64,000 nt of DNA from Thraustochytrium sp. TN22 (GCA_013306675.1 JABLUY010000125.1:42814-106813), one strand, 5' to 3'; counted from the stretch's first letter, positions 40,573 through 50,633 are shown. Numbers and translations: made by a program. Notes: generated by a model from the letters alone, not told the origin.

Positions 40573-41570
40573 TCAGACCAGACGCTCGAGTGCGGCCTGC
40601 AGGACGCGAAGGTACGCGACGACACCCTTTTGATCGCCGCGCTCAACGAGATCGCCGATCTCGCGCGCGAGCTTCTGCGCAAGCGCAACATCCTCGAGCG
40701 GGATGCGGGCCACCTCCGAGGCGGTCGGGCGGACACTGCTCGTGCGGCTGCGCGTGAGGCGCCGCGCCGACTTCAGGGTCGTCTCCGACGCCGCGTCGGA
40801 GTTGGCGCGCGCGCGCTTCGCGCTGCTGCGCTCCACCACCACCGGCGGGGGGCCTTGTCCAGAATGTGTGCTGTCATGGCGGCGTCGAAGAAGAAGGGCT
40901 CGCCGCCCTGCGGCCCAAAGCTCGCCTTGGTCGCCGCGACCTGGTCCGCGTACGCGTCCATGACGGCCTCCTGGTCGACGGCCGGGTTGCTGTACCTGTT
41001 GTTCTTCTTGGACCCCACACGGAAAGTCCACGAGGTGATCTGCAGGTTGCCGCACGACGCGCGCACCGTGTAGGTGCCGGTGGAGTGCTTGCGGTCGGCC
41101 GTGGCCTCCAACATGACCAGGCACGGGTCGCGCGAGTGCCGCACCAAGCCGCACTCCTTGAAGGGCAAGGTGGTGCCCGGCGACGCGGCCATCCTCTCGG
41201 GGCACTCCAGGCTGATCTTGTTGCCCACCGCGGAGGCCTTGGCGATCAGGGTCTGCACGGCGTCGGCGTCGGCCAGGAACTCGAGCTTCAGGTCGGCCAG
41301 GGCCTCCGGGCACGGCAGGCGCAGTACCATGAGCGTGTCGGCCAGCCTGCGGAGCTCCTTGCAGAGGAGGCGCGTGGGCTGCTGCAAGATGCTCAGCTGC
41401 GGCAGAGACGGCGGCGACGGCGGTGCGCGCGGCAGTTCGTCCTCCAGCTGGGGCGGGAAGGGCTGCGGCGGCAGAGCCCGCGGCAGCTGTTCCATCTCGT
41501 CGCCCGGGCAAGCCAGCAGCGTCATTGCCTGCGGCAGCAGCTCCTCATGCGGCAGCATCGTCTGCGGCAT
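40573..41570 (-). pseudogene. Family copy 3, N-truncated and frameshifted
   Basis: Third relative of the gene at 31113-32345. The Cys/His-rich core (LECPERMAAS, FKECGLVRHSRDPC, SWTFRVGSKKNN) and the ELLPQxM repeats are present. The conserved first 30 residues are missing, and only an internal ATG at 41570 (MPQTMLPHEELL) is available. Near 40847-40852, in a run of six G, one base is missing relative to copies 1 and 2. The frame that encodes the core therefore ends early, while the C-terminal part (VVVERSSAKRARANSD to ALERLV) lies in the adjacent frame down to 40573. One Cys of the core (SCDPC in copy 1) is Arg here. Both defects suggest a pseudogene, though a sequencing error in the G run is possible. 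Confidence 0.7.
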
Positions 41571-41930
41571 CAGCTCCTCACGCCGCCCGCGCGCCGCCGC
41601 CGCGCGCCCGCGCGCCGCCGCCTGGGCCCCGGCATGGCTACCGCCAGACTCCCGGACTGGCCAGACGGGCTCCCGCGCGCTCCCGCGCTCCCGCGGGGCG
41701 CGCTGCGCTGCCTCGGTCGGGCTCGAAGACCTCGGCGCGCGCGCTGGCGCTCGCCTCCTGCTCGCGCTGCGCAGCGCCGGCTGCGTCGGGCTCCCGCTGC
41801 GCTCCTGGCGCGCCGCTCGCTGCGCTCCTGGCGCGCCGCATGCACGCAGAACCAGAACGCGAGCAGGTACAAGGCGAGCGACAGCAAAGCAAAGGTGGAG
41901 CACAGGAGCCTGAGAGACCTGAGCGAGATC
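41571..41930. other. Divergent region upstream of small membrane gene
   Basis: 360 GC-rich bases between family copy 3 (-) and the small membrane protein (+). The part at 41590-41650 matches 34917-34960. No gene. Confidence 0.5.
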
Positions 41931-42419
41931 ATGGAGGGCAGGGGCGGCTGCGTGGTGCGAGAGCACGAAAGGACGCTGGCCCGGTTGGCGAGCTCCGTCA
42001 AGGACCCGCGCTTCGTGCTGCGCGGCCTGTGCGCCGTGGCCACGCTGGGCGCGGTGGCGCGCTTCGCCAAGGACCCGTACTCGGACCCGGTTGGAGGCCT
42101 CGTGGACGATGCCCTGGCCGCGCTGGGCCCAACCGGCTTCGTGCGCGCCTGGCAAGGCGTGTGCCTGGTCGTGCTTTCGCTCCTCCGCGCAGTGTCGATC
42201 CGCGAGCCTCTCATGAACGGTCGGCTACATGTGGTGCCCAAGGACGATGCCTCGGCTGCCGCCATGGGTATGGCGCTTGCGCTAAGCGCAGTCCTTGTGC
42301 AAGAGGTTATTGGGCCCACGCTGGCGGCATACCTGATGGTGCTCGGCATCGGTACGACGCTCATCTTTGGCACTCTGGCCACATGCACTTTTCTTCGAGC
42401 TGCGATTCGTTCGCACTAA
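41931..42419 (+). CDS. Small membrane protein, unknown
   Basis: A 162-residue protein from the ATG at 41931 to the TAA at 42417. The N-terminal half is soluble and basic/acidic mixed (CVVREHERTLARLASSV, FVLRGLCAVATLGAVARFA). The C-terminal part has two hydrophobic helices separated by a short loop (AAAMGMALALSAVLVQEVIG; LAAYLMVLGIGTTLIFGTLA). A weaker hydrophobic stretch (RAWQGVCLVVLSLLRAV) lies before them. No signal peptide cleavage site is obvious. The family is not recognised. The composition is balanced and the stop falls just after the last helix, which supports a real gene. Confidence 0.55.
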   Translation: MEGRGGCVVREHERTLARLASSVKDPRFVLRGLCAVATLGAVARFAKDPYSDPVGGLVDDALAALGPTGFVRAWQGVCLVVLSLLRAVSIREPLMNGRLHVVPKDDASAAAMGMALALSAVLVQEVIGPTLAAYLMVLGIGTTLIFGTLATCTFLRAAIRSH

Positions 42420-42564
42420 CGACGCAAAATTGATGTTTCGTGGTTTTCCCACTGCCGCTGCTGTCTGTCCTGCACGTTTTCGCCACGAGACTGCCTCGAA
42501 GTCCCATCGCCTTCAAGATTGTCGAGCATGATCGCGCGGGCCAGCTCACAATGCAAAAGCTTGC

Positions 42565-43195
42565 TCTGCCAGCGCAGCCAGCGCAGCCGCCCTGCTGCAC
42601 AAAGTGCTCCCCGGAGCGCGACGTGATGGAGAAGTCAACAAAAGGCCTCGGCATTGGTCGGATGGATGCCAAGGACGCGGCCGAAGAGTTCCGAGGTCCG
42701 CGACCTCCGGGTCGCGTCCGGTGCCAAAAGAGCACCGTGTCGAAGGTCTCTTCGGTCAGCGAGCCGTCCGCGGCGCGCAGCTCGACCCGCACGGCGGACC
42801 CATCGCGCTCCAGACGCGTCGGCTTCACCTGTGCGACGCGCACGCCGTGCGCCTGCAGCAGCTCGACAACCTTGGCGACGCACTGCGCGTCAAAGCCCGG
42901 CCCGCGCAGGGCGCGGCTGCGGATGGCCACAGTCGTCGGGAAGCCCAGGCCGGCCAGGAACCCGGCGATCTCCAGCGACATGTTGGACCCGCCCACGCAG
43001 AGCGAGCGGCCGGACGGCGCGGCGAGCGAGAAGATATCATTGCTCGTGATGCCGAGCTCCGCGACGCCCGGTACGCTGCCTGGCGCGCGCAGACGGCCGC
43101 CTGTGGCAAGGTACAATGCTCTTCGGCCGCCGGCTCCGCGAACGCAGGTGCTTCTGCACCGTCTGCACGAGCGTGTCCCAGTCCGCAGTGGCGGG
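42565..43195 (-). pseudogene. Thioredoxin reductase pseudogene
   Basis: Remnant of a eukaryotic high-molecular-weight thioredoxin reductase. Pieces in order: DWDTLVQTVQKHL (about 43160-43190, one frame), then in another frame ALYLATGGRLRAP, GVAELGITSNDIFSL, CVGGSNMSLEIAGFLAGLG and AIRSRALRG. After a large internal deletion come GIHPTNAEAF and, one base out of frame because of an A-run at 42640-42643 (+ strand), SITSRSGEHFVQQGGC. The N-terminal FAD and CxxxxC redox-centre region and most of the NADP/dimer region are missing. The tail reads GGCAGCAG and continues without the Cys-Sec-Gly stop seen in selenoenzymes. It is clearly non-functional. Confidence 0.8.
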
Positions 43196-44648
43196 CCTGC
43201 GCGCGTCTGCAGCCTGACTCGGACTCGGACTTGGCGAACTTCAGGTTGAACTAGAACGTGCTCGCAGGCTCGGCGGTCCTGGCAGCGTTGAGGCAGATCC
43301 TCGAGGGAGCGAGCCCATGGCTGGGGAAGGGAGGCTGCGGCGCGCAAGTCTTATGACCGAGTCAGCTTTGGCGTCTGTGTAGGAAGAAAAGAGAGAAAGG
43401 ACGAAGGAGGAGAGGAGAGCCTGGGAGGGAGGCTGGGCTTTGCCGAGGCTTTGGTGCCTGACGGAGCCGTATCCTGGTCAGTCCTCGTGCCGCCGCGCTC
43501 CTGTTCATGATGCCACCTGATCTCAGAAATCGGAAGGCTGCCGTTGCCAGGCTCGTGTGGATCGATTGGAGTCACATGCGCCGCCTGCGGCAACCTGCGA
43601 GAGCCCCTGCCAACTCAGGGCGTGTTTTCGTCTCGCTGCGCACGCGGTCTCCGGGATAACACGTTACTTGGCGGTGCTCGCCATGGTCACAACTGTACTT
43701 TTACTTTGCAGTCTGCGCCAGTCAGAGGCTGCTGTTCCGCTGCAGTGCTTCCTGTTTGCTGCCCCGCCAGCTTGCATCCGGTTGCAAAGACAAGACGTAG
43801 CGCCGAAATTGCGACAGAGGATCAACGGCGGCACGTTCGCCGCTTGTGCGGAGGGACAATAGTATGGTGACACTCGCGTTCGCCGGACGATCCCTGCACG
43901 CCTGCGCCTCGCGCCCTGCACGCCCCGGCGCCAGAATTCTCTGCCGCGCGGCAGTGCCGGAACATGGCAAGATGACGAACTAATCGAGGACGTTGCTGCA
44001 AGCATCTGTGCCCCACCCGGTATGAGCACCATGACTTTTCCAAATACTAGCTTTCCGATTGCCTGGCACTCGACGAACACCCGCGTCTCCGTACAAGTAG
44101 TGGCCACGCCGGCTCAGGCGCCCACCACGCTTTAACGCAAGCCCGTCATCGAGCTCTGGTGCGATCCATCAGCGCCTACCCTTACCCAGCGCCGACCCGC
44201 TCAAGTGCGAGCGCACTCGTCCGAGTGAATCATCGTGCACGCCACAGCTCTAAAGAGAACCTCGTCAACCGCAGCAGCGCTCGCGTTGATCGCCACAGTG
44301 CGTCGTAGGACCCTCGGAGCCCGCCCTCCTGGAATCCGAGCGCGTAAGCTCGACCTCCGCGTCTTGCTTGCGCCGTCGGTTTGCCAGCCCGAAACTTAGC
44401 TCGACGACCACCTCTCCTGGACCTCGACCTCCAGCTTGAGCTCTCAAGTCCACGCACCGGGCCTGTTCCGAGCTCAAGCTCAAGCTCGGGCTCAAGCTCA
44501 AGCTCAAGCTCGAGCTCAAGCTCAAGCCCAAGCTCAAGCTCAAGCTCAAGCCCAAGCTCAAGCTTGAGCTCGACCTCGAGCTCAAGGTGGGTTTCTTCAA
44601 GCTCCTCAACCTCGAGCACGTCCTCGAGCACGCCCTCGTCCTCGAGCA

Positions 44649-44680
<32 letters not shown>

Positions 44681-44811
44681 ACGCTGTGGCAGGCCTTCCT
44701 GCCGAGAGGTCACGGTCCAGTTCCGCTTGTGCTCCGCTCCGAGACCTCCGCCTTGCGCGCGCGCGCGCGCGCGGGCGCGGCGGCGCGGCGGCGCGGCGGC
44801 GCGGCGGCGCG
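43196..44811. other. Intergenic region, no supported gene
   Basis: About 1.6 kb between the thioredoxin reductase relic and the GTPase gene. Only short frames without recognisable domains are present. The last 350 bases hold a hexanucleotide array (listed separately) and GC-rich leader sequence. Confidence 0.5.
44470..44586. repeat. CTCAAG hexanucleotide array
   Basis: About 117 bases of CTCAAG/CTCGAG/CCCAAG units in direct orientation, some 230 bases before the GTPase ATG. It lies in the probable promoter or 5' leader. Two of three frames read as simple Leu/Glu or Ser repeats. Confidence 0.8.
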
Positions 44812-46920
44812 ATGGAGGAGAGGATAGCGTGGCGGCGCGGCGGCGCGGGCGGCGCGGGCCATGCCGAGGGCAAGCGGCATGGCCGCGGCGCGGCGCGCGG
44901 CGCGGCGCGCGGCGCGGCGCGCGGCGCGCGCGGCGGCGCAGTGCAGGTGCGGCACTACCCGGCGGAGGTGGAGTCCGGCAACTGCGAGTACAAGCTGCAG
45001 CTGGCGACGTGCTCGGAAGAGCGCCTGGGCCGGCTGACGTCGCAGCTGGCGTGGCGGCTCGCGGAGGGCGGCGGCGAGGCGCGGTACCTGCTGGGCGTGG
45101 AGGACGACGGGCGCGCGGTGGGCATCAGCAAGGCGGAGATGGCGGAGTCGCTCAAGAAGCTGCGGCGCATGGCAGCCGCACTCGAGTGCGAGTTTGCTGA
45201 CGTCCAGATGCGGCCCGGGGAGCAGGGGCGCACGGCCGAGGTGCGCGTGCGACGACAGCGGCTGGACGCGATCCCGCGCGAGACCGAGGTGCTTGTGATG
45301 GGCGCGAGCCGCGTCGGCAAGACGACGCTGGTGGGCGTGCTCAAGACGGATGAGGGCGACGACGGCGAGGGCCTGGCGCGCTTGCACATCCTCAAGCATC
45401 AGCACGAGATGGACCACGGGCTGACGACGGCCATCTCGCGCCACGTGCTGCGGTACGACGCGGCGGGCGCACCACTGCTGGGGTCGGAGGCGGATCAGGA
45501 TGTACCGTCCAACATCTTCACGGACCTGGACGAGCACGACGCGCGCGAAATGGACGGCGTGGCCGCGACGGTCTCGCTGATCGACTCGGCCGGCCACCCG
45601 CGCTTCTTCAAGACTGCCGTCTATGGACTGTCGTCCATGGCGCCGGACCACGTGCTGGTGCTGGTGGACGCGCCCGCGCTCGAGCTGTCTGCCGGTGCGG
45701 GCGGCGTGGGCCTGGGCGACCTTGACGCGGCTTCTGGCGCGAGCGACGCTGGGTCCGGCACGGGCTGCTCGGCAGGCGGTTTGAGCACAGGCTCCACGAG
45801 CAGCCCCGCGGGAAGCCCCGGGGGCGGCCGTCGGGCGGACCCGGCTGACCTGGTCGCGGCCGAGAGGATACGCATGGCCGTGGACCTGCTCCATGTGTGC
45901 AAGTTGGCCGGCCTGCCGTGCACGGTGGTGGTGACCAAGGCGGACCTGTCGTCAGAGGACCTGTCGTCAGAGGTGGAGGGCGCAGGCCGGGACGGCGATT
46001 GCGACGCGTTGGAGGCGCTCGCGCGCCGCCTGGTGCTGCTGGGCGCCGGCTTCGAGGAGGCTTGGGCTGCCGCTGTGGACGTGCTAGTATGCTCCAGCAC
46101 CACCAAGGCCGGCGTCCGCGGGCTGCGCGAGTTCCTGGGCCGCCTGGCGTCGCGTCGCGCGCCGCCGCGGGCGCAGAGCCGCGCCGGCGCTACGCCGCTG
46201 GCCGGAGGCGGCTCCCGCCTGTACGTGCGTGAGGCCTTTGACGCAGCGGGCTTCGAGGGCGTCGTCGTGGGCGGTCGCGTGGATACGGGTCTCGTCTCGG
46301 TGGGCGACCGCCTCCGTCTGGGGCCCGACCTGCAGGGCCGGTTCGTGGACGTCGAGGTGCGCAGCATTCGCACGGGGTACGGTGCCGACCTTCACCACGT
46401 TGCGGCGGGCCACACGGTCACCGTGGGTCTCGCGCCGGTCCTTTGTGACGCCGACACCGACAGCGAGAGCTCCGGTTCGGGCACGGCGAGCTGCACCGTG
46501 GGCGGCGGTGGTGCCTTCTTTGGAGCCAAGGGCAAGCCAGTCGCGGAGGGGCATGAGGAGGAGGACGAGGACGCGGAGCAGCGCGTGAAGCGTGCCGCGC
46601 GCCGAGGTGCCTGCCTCTGTTCGGCGAGCCTGGAGCTCCCGGCGCGAAGCGCAGTGACGCTTCGCGTGCTGGCGAGCTTGGATGTCACAGCCGGCCCGGT
46701 GCCGCTCGAGCTGGATGCCGCCAAGCAGCATCAGTTCACGCTCCGCGCCAGCACTGTCAAGCAGCGCGTGCTCTGCGCCTCGGTGGACGCTGACAAACTG
46801 CACGTGCAGTTCCTAGACCACCCCGAGGTGCTTCCAGAGCAGCTTTGTGTCTACTTGCAGCGCGGCACCCACCTCATCCTGGCCCGCCTCGAGCCCCGCC
46901 ATCGCACCCGCACCTGCTGA
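44812..46920 (+). CDS. GTPBP1/2-like translational GTPase
   Basis: A 702-residue GTPase of the GTPBP1/GTPBP2 branch of the EF-Tu/eEF1A superfamily, which acts in ribosome-associated quality control and mRNA turnover. The ATG at 44812 was chosen; the frame upstream is the CTCAAG repeat. After a Gly/Arg-rich start come a family-like N-terminal domain (YKLQLATCSEERLGRLTSQ, YLLGVEDDGRAVGISKAEM) and a G domain: G1 GASRVGKTTL, the switch-like segment ILKHQHEMDHGLTTAIS, G3 DSAGHPRFFKT and G4 VTKAD. A Gly/Ser-rich insertion (about 45,690-45,840) lies between G3 and G4. A beta-barrel follows (EGVVVGGRVDTGLVSVGDRL, AAGHTVTVGL) and a third domain interrupted by an acidic loop (HEEEDEDAEQ). G3 has DSAGH where DxxGH is expected, so GTPase function is plausible. 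Confidence 0.85.
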   Translation: MEERIAWRRGGAGGAGHAEGKRHGRGAARGAARGAARGARGGAVQVRHYPAEVESGNCEYKLQLATCSEERLGRLTSQLAWRLAEGGGEARYLLGVEDDGRAVGISKAEMAESLKKLRRMAAALECEFADVQMRPGEQGRTAEVRVRRQRLDAIPRETEVLVMGASRVGKTTLVGVLKTDEGDDGEGLARLHILKHQHEMDHGLTTAISRHVLRYDAAGAPLLGSEADQDVPSNIFTDLDEHDAREMDGVAATVSLIDSAGHPRFFKTAVYGLSSMAPDHVLVLVDAPALELSAGAGGVGLGDLDAASGASDAGSGTGCSAGGLSTGSTSSPAGSPGGGRRADPADLVAAERIRMAVDLLHVCKLAGLPCTVVVTKADLSSEDLSSEVEGAGRDGDCDALEALARRLVLLGAGFEEAWAAAVDVLVCSSTTKAGVRGLREFLGRLASRRAPPRAQSRAGATPLAGGGSRLYVREAFDAAGFEGVVVGGRVDTGLVSVGDRLRLGPDLQGRFVDVEVRSIRTGYGADLHHVAAGHTVTVGLAPVLCDADTDSESSGSGTASCTVGGGGAFFGAKGKPVAEGHEEEDEDAEQRVKRAARRGACLCSASLELPARSAVTLRVLASLDVTAGPVPLELDAAKQHQFTLRASTVKQRVLCASVDADKLHVQFLDHPEVLPEQLCVYLQRGTHLILARLEPRHRTRTC

Positions 46921-47729
46921 CGCCGCGGCACGCCACCTCAGGCTCGTAGAGTAGTAAAATAGCAAATCACCTCACCTCAGCAGGCTCAAGCCTCAACCTA
47001 CCAGTAACCGGCCGGCACAACTTGAAGGCGGAATCAAGCTCGCTGGACGCGCGGCGCGCAGAGCTACTCTGCTTCCTGGCAGCTTCCCTCGCTCCGCCGG
47101 ACCGCCGCAGCTTGGCTTGGAAGCCTTGGCAGCCCTGCCAGGCCTTCAAGTTGTCGTGGGCTTCAGCTCCGCTTCCCGGCGTTTTGCGCTGGCCCCACTC
47201 CGCCGCCAGCGATCGCGCCGCGTCAACCTGAAAAAAACCTGGCGACCGGCCGCACCGGTCGCTGCGCGCCGCCGCTGCCAGCGCCCGCGCCGACGCGCCG
47301 CCCCTCCATCTCGATTCTCGCCGCCGTCTCGGGCTCCAAGGCCTCGTCCGTGGCCGCAGCGCGCTCGTGGGAATGGCGGCGCGGCTCTCCAGCGGCCGAG
47401 GGGACCGCGAGCGCGTGTCCCGCGGCGTTGGGCGCCGAAAGCGTGGCGGGCGCTGGGAACTTGAAGGTTGGCGCGCTTGGCGGCCTTGCGCGGCAGGAGC
47501 TGGCGAGGGAGGGCGAGGCTCGGCCTCCGCGCTGGAGGCCGGCAGTCGTGCAACGTAGACTTCGGAGCGAGGCCAGCGGCGGTCAGCGTCGTGCAGCGTC
47601 GTGCAGTGCGGCGCGGCGCGGCGCGGCGAGGCGAGGCGAGGCGAGGCGAGGCGAGGCGCAGGCAACGGCGGCGTCAGGCAACGGCGAGGCCAGCGCGAGC
47701 GCTTGTAGAGCTGCTCGGAGGACGAGACC
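46921..47729. other. Intergenic region upstream of tetraspanin
   Basis: About 810 bases with GC-rich composition and a GCGAGGCGAGG-type run at about 47625-47657. No coding frame is convincing. It should contain the promoter of the tetraspanin at 47730. Confidence 0.5.
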
Positions 47730-48551
47730 ATGTGGGGCTCCTTCTTGTGCGCGTCTTATGTGACGATGGTGCACGTGCTGACGGCCATCGGCGGGCTCGT
47801 CATCGCCGGCCTGTCGGCGTGGCTCATCGTGGAGGACTTTCACTTGAACGTGTTCACGGCGGACGAGTGGGTCGTCTACGTGGTGCTGGCCGCCGGAATC
47901 CTCATCTTTCTGCTGGGATGCGTGGCGGCCTGGAAGACGGAGCCGGGCCAGTTTAGCTGCAACATCATCTTTGGATTCCTGCAGCTGCTGCTGGGCCTCG
48001 CCGTGGGTTGCCTGGGCGCCTTCATCCTCGTCACCGCGCGCTACATGCGCGACGCCTCGGACGAGTCGGCGGCCTCGCTCGCCGGCGGCCTCGCGGACTA
48101 CCGGCGCTACACGTCCGACTACTCGCTCGGGCTCTACGGCGGCTGCTGCAGGCCGGACGACCTGCCGGAGGGCTTTGACGTGCAGTGCAACGAGGTCGCC
48201 AGCCCTACCGCCGACACCGTGTGCTACTGGGACGAGACCGCCCTGCAGAACGGCATGCACAACGTTACGGATGACGCCTGCGACAGCATCCAGGCCCTCG
48301 ACTTTTGCGTGCTCTCCACGGACTGGAAGGACTTCCAGACCCGCCTCGCCGATTGGCTCCAGGACTACGGCTTCCCGACCGGCATCGCCTTCACTGGCTA
48401 CGGTGGTCTCCTCATCATCGCCTTCTTCGGCAGCTGCTTCCTCGCCGCTAGGCGCATGCGCGCACAGAATGCCGACCCTGGCACGGACATGGTTCCTGCC
48501 GACGGCGCGCCCGACCAGGATCCCAACGTCAAGGTCCAGGTCTTCGCTTAG
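47730..48551 (+). CDS. Tetraspanin-like membrane protein 1
   Basis: A 273-residue four-helix membrane protein. Helix 1 (MVHVLTAIGGLVIAGLSAWLIV), helix 2 (WVVYVVLAAGILIFLLGCVA) and helix 3 (IIFGFLQLLLGLAVGCLGAFIL) are close together. A large extracellular loop of about 120 residues follows, then helix 4 (GYGGLLIIAFFGSCFLAARR) and a short acidic tail. The loop holds GGCCRPDD, the CCxx motif position of tetraspanins, plus further Cys (QCNEV, TVCYW, DDACDS, DFCVL) that fit disulfides. Tetraspanins organise plasma-membrane microdomains; partners are unknown. A related gene lies 1.2 kb downstream on the same strand. Confidence 0.8.
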   Translation: MWGSFLCASYVTMVHVLTAIGGLVIAGLSAWLIVEDFHLNVFTADEWVVYVVLAAGILIFLLGCVAAWKTEPGQFSCNIIFGFLQLLLGLAVGCLGAFILVTARYMRDASDESAASLAGGLADYRRYTSDYSLGLYGGCCRPDDLPEGFDVQCNEVASPTADTVCYWDETALQNGMHNVTDDACDSIQALDFCVLSTDWKDFQTRLADWLQDYGFPTGIAFTGYGGLLIIAFFGSCFLAARRMRAQNADPGTDMVPADGAPDQDPNVKVQVFA

Positions 48552-49799
48552 AAACACGAGAGAGAGAGAGAGAGAGAGAGTGTCTCACCTCGAACACCAA
48601 ACCAACCCAACAACAAACCCGTGTATCCTATTTAGAATAATGTCCTCGCTTTTCAAGTTCTCTCTGGCTGATCAGCTGGCCAAGGCTCTGTTGCCGGCTG
48701 GCTCACCATCAACTTGGCAACTTATGGCAAGCGAGCGAGCAGAGAGCAAGTTCTCCCCGTTCGTCTCCAGCGTCGGTCGCCTCGATCACGAGCTGGACGG
48801 CCGTCAAGCGGCGCGGCAGCGAGCAGCCAGCCGTGTCGCACGTCTTTCAGCGTTTCTAGCCCGTACTACGCTGCGTAGCCGCGGCGCCTGGAGGCCACGC
48901 CGGGACGTTCTGCCAGCCAGCCCGCCAGCGGCCAGCCAGCCTCTGCATCTTGTTCATAAAGATCCTGGCGATCCCTCTCTCGTCTCTCTCCCTCTCCCTC
49001 TCGCCTTGAACCGCGTCGCCACGTCGGTCCGGCCGGCGGCCATCACCACCTCCAGGCTCCACCAGTGACAGCAAGCATGCATGCATGCAAGCTGTGATCT
49101 GATCAGAGAGCAGCTGCTCGACGGCCGGGACGCAGGGCCCGCCGGCGCCTCGCCCTGCCTTGCCGCGGCCGCGCGGCGTCGGCCACAGCCTCCGAGAGCA
49201 GAGCCTCGCGCGGCCTCTGGCTGACGCCCGCGCCGCGCAGCACGGCCAGCCGCCGGCCGCCGCGCGCCGACTCGGCGCGGTCGCGACCACGAGCGCTGGC
49301 GCACCGGCGGGCGCACGCCAGCCGGCGCGGCGCACGGGTGCGCCGGCCGGGTTCCTGGCAGCCAGGGGAGAGTCGCAGATGATGAACTTGATGAGGCGAA
49401 GCGCTGGGGGGGTCGAGCGCGGGCTGGCGGCGCGCCTGCGGGGCACTTGATCAGCCCGAGTCCGAGCTCAGGCCGGCCGAAGCAGCAGTGGCGATGGCTG
49501 GCCGACGGCTTGCGACCAGCACTGCCCACTGCACGGGCCGAGATACTTGACTCGCGCGCCGCCGGCCGGTTGGCGCAGCGGCGGCGCTGGCCAGCTGAGC
49601 CGGGCCGCCTGATCTTCACGTCGTCACTTTCTCCGTATCTGCCCCGGTGGCCCAGGCATCGGCAGAGCAGCAGACCTGCAACAGCTTGCGAAGCGAGCTC
49701 ACCGGCAGCGAGGCGCAGGCGCGCAGCAGGCGCAGCAGACGCGGCAGGCGCGGCAGGTGCAGAGGGTGCGCGGCGGCGCGTGGTGGCGAGCAAGGCAAG
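48552..49799. other. Intergenic region between tetraspanins
   Basis: About 1.25 kb. A GA dinucleotide run follows the first tetraspanin stop (about 48560-48580) and GCATGCATGCATGC occurs near 49073. Other frames are compositional; no gene is supported. Confidence 0.5.
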
Positions 49800-50633
49800 A
49801 TGGGGTGCCTCAAGGGTCTGCTGGCGACCCTTAACGCGCTCGTGATCGCGGTGGGCCTGGGCGTGCTGGGCATCGGTATCTACCTGGTGGTGGAGTACTA
49901 CGATGGCAACAGCAACATCGTGGAGAACTACCCGGCGTGGGCCAACTGGGTGGCCGTGGCGCTGGGCGTCGTGATCGTGGTGACAGCTGCCATCGGCTTC
50001 TGCGTGACGCTGGCCGAGAACCGGTGCATGCTGGGGTTCTTCGGCACGCTGCAGCTCATCATGGGCATCGTGCTTGTCGTGGCTGGCGCCTTCATCATCC
50101 TGTACACGAACTACCTCGAGGATGTCAGCGGCAGCTCGGTCGAGGACCTCGACGGGGGCATCGCCGGCACCAAGCAAGACCTGTACGACTACCTCGCTGG
50201 CGTCTTCACCACGTGCTGCGGCGCGCTCACGCCGGCCATCGCCGAGTGCCCGCCCGATGCACAGACCAACCTGGCCGCTACGCTGCGCTACTGCTACTTT
50301 GACTTTGACGTCTACAGCACGGGCCTCAACATGACCGACGAGGGCTGCTCGGAGTTCGAGTCCGGCGGCGCGCTCGGCTGGTGCCCGGACACCGTTACGG
50401 GCCCGCAGGACCTCAAGGACTTCCAGAACGACGCCGCGACCTACATGCGTGACTACGTCTGGCCTGCCGGCGTCGCGCTCACCGTCTTTGGCGGCGTGCT
50501 CATCCTGGCCTGCATCGCCTCGTGCACCATGGCCTGCCGCTCCAAGCGCGGCAAGGACGAGGGCCACTACGAGCACGTGCCCTCGGGTGGCCAGCCGCAC
50601 AAGGACGACCACCAGCATATGACCATGGCCTGA
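49800..50633 (+). CDS. Tetraspanin-like membrane protein 2
   Basis: A 277-residue tetraspanin. The ATG at 49800 (MGCLKGLLATLNALVIAVG) gives the usual short N-terminus with a Cys that may be acylated. Helices: residues about 7-30, 48-70 (WVAVALGVVIVVTAAIGFCV), 78-100 (LGFFGTLQLIMGIVLVVAGAF) and about 228-252 (GVALTVFGGVLILACIASCTM). The large loop has TTCCGAL at the CC-motif position and later Cys (AECPP, LRYCYF, EGCSEF, GWCPD). The tail is charged with His-rich HKDDHQHM. Layout and loop size match the neighbour at 47730-48551, but the sequences are well diverged, suggesting an old local duplication. Confidence 0.85.
   Translation: MGCLKGLLATLNALVIAVGLGVLGIGIYLVVEYYDGNSNIVENYPAWANWVAVALGVVIVVTAAIGFCVTLAENRCMLGFFGTLQLIMGIVLVVAGAFIILYTNYLEDVSGSSVEDLDGGIAGTKQDLYDYLAGVFTTCCGALTPAIAECPPDAQTNLAATLRYCYFDFDVYSTGLNMTDEGCSEFESGGALGWCPDTVTGPQDLKDFQNDAATYMRDYVWPAGVALTVFGGVLILACIASCTMACRSKRGKDEGHYEHVPSGGQPHKDDHQHMTMA

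Noticed and set aside
42565-42600. Selenocysteine at the thioredoxin reductase tail
   Set aside because: The codons after GGC encode Ala-Gly-Cys, with no TGA at the expected place, and the gene is a relic.
43664-44107. 147-codon minus-strand frame
   Set aside because: Only a short N-terminal part looks protein-like; no family, and no support from neighbours.
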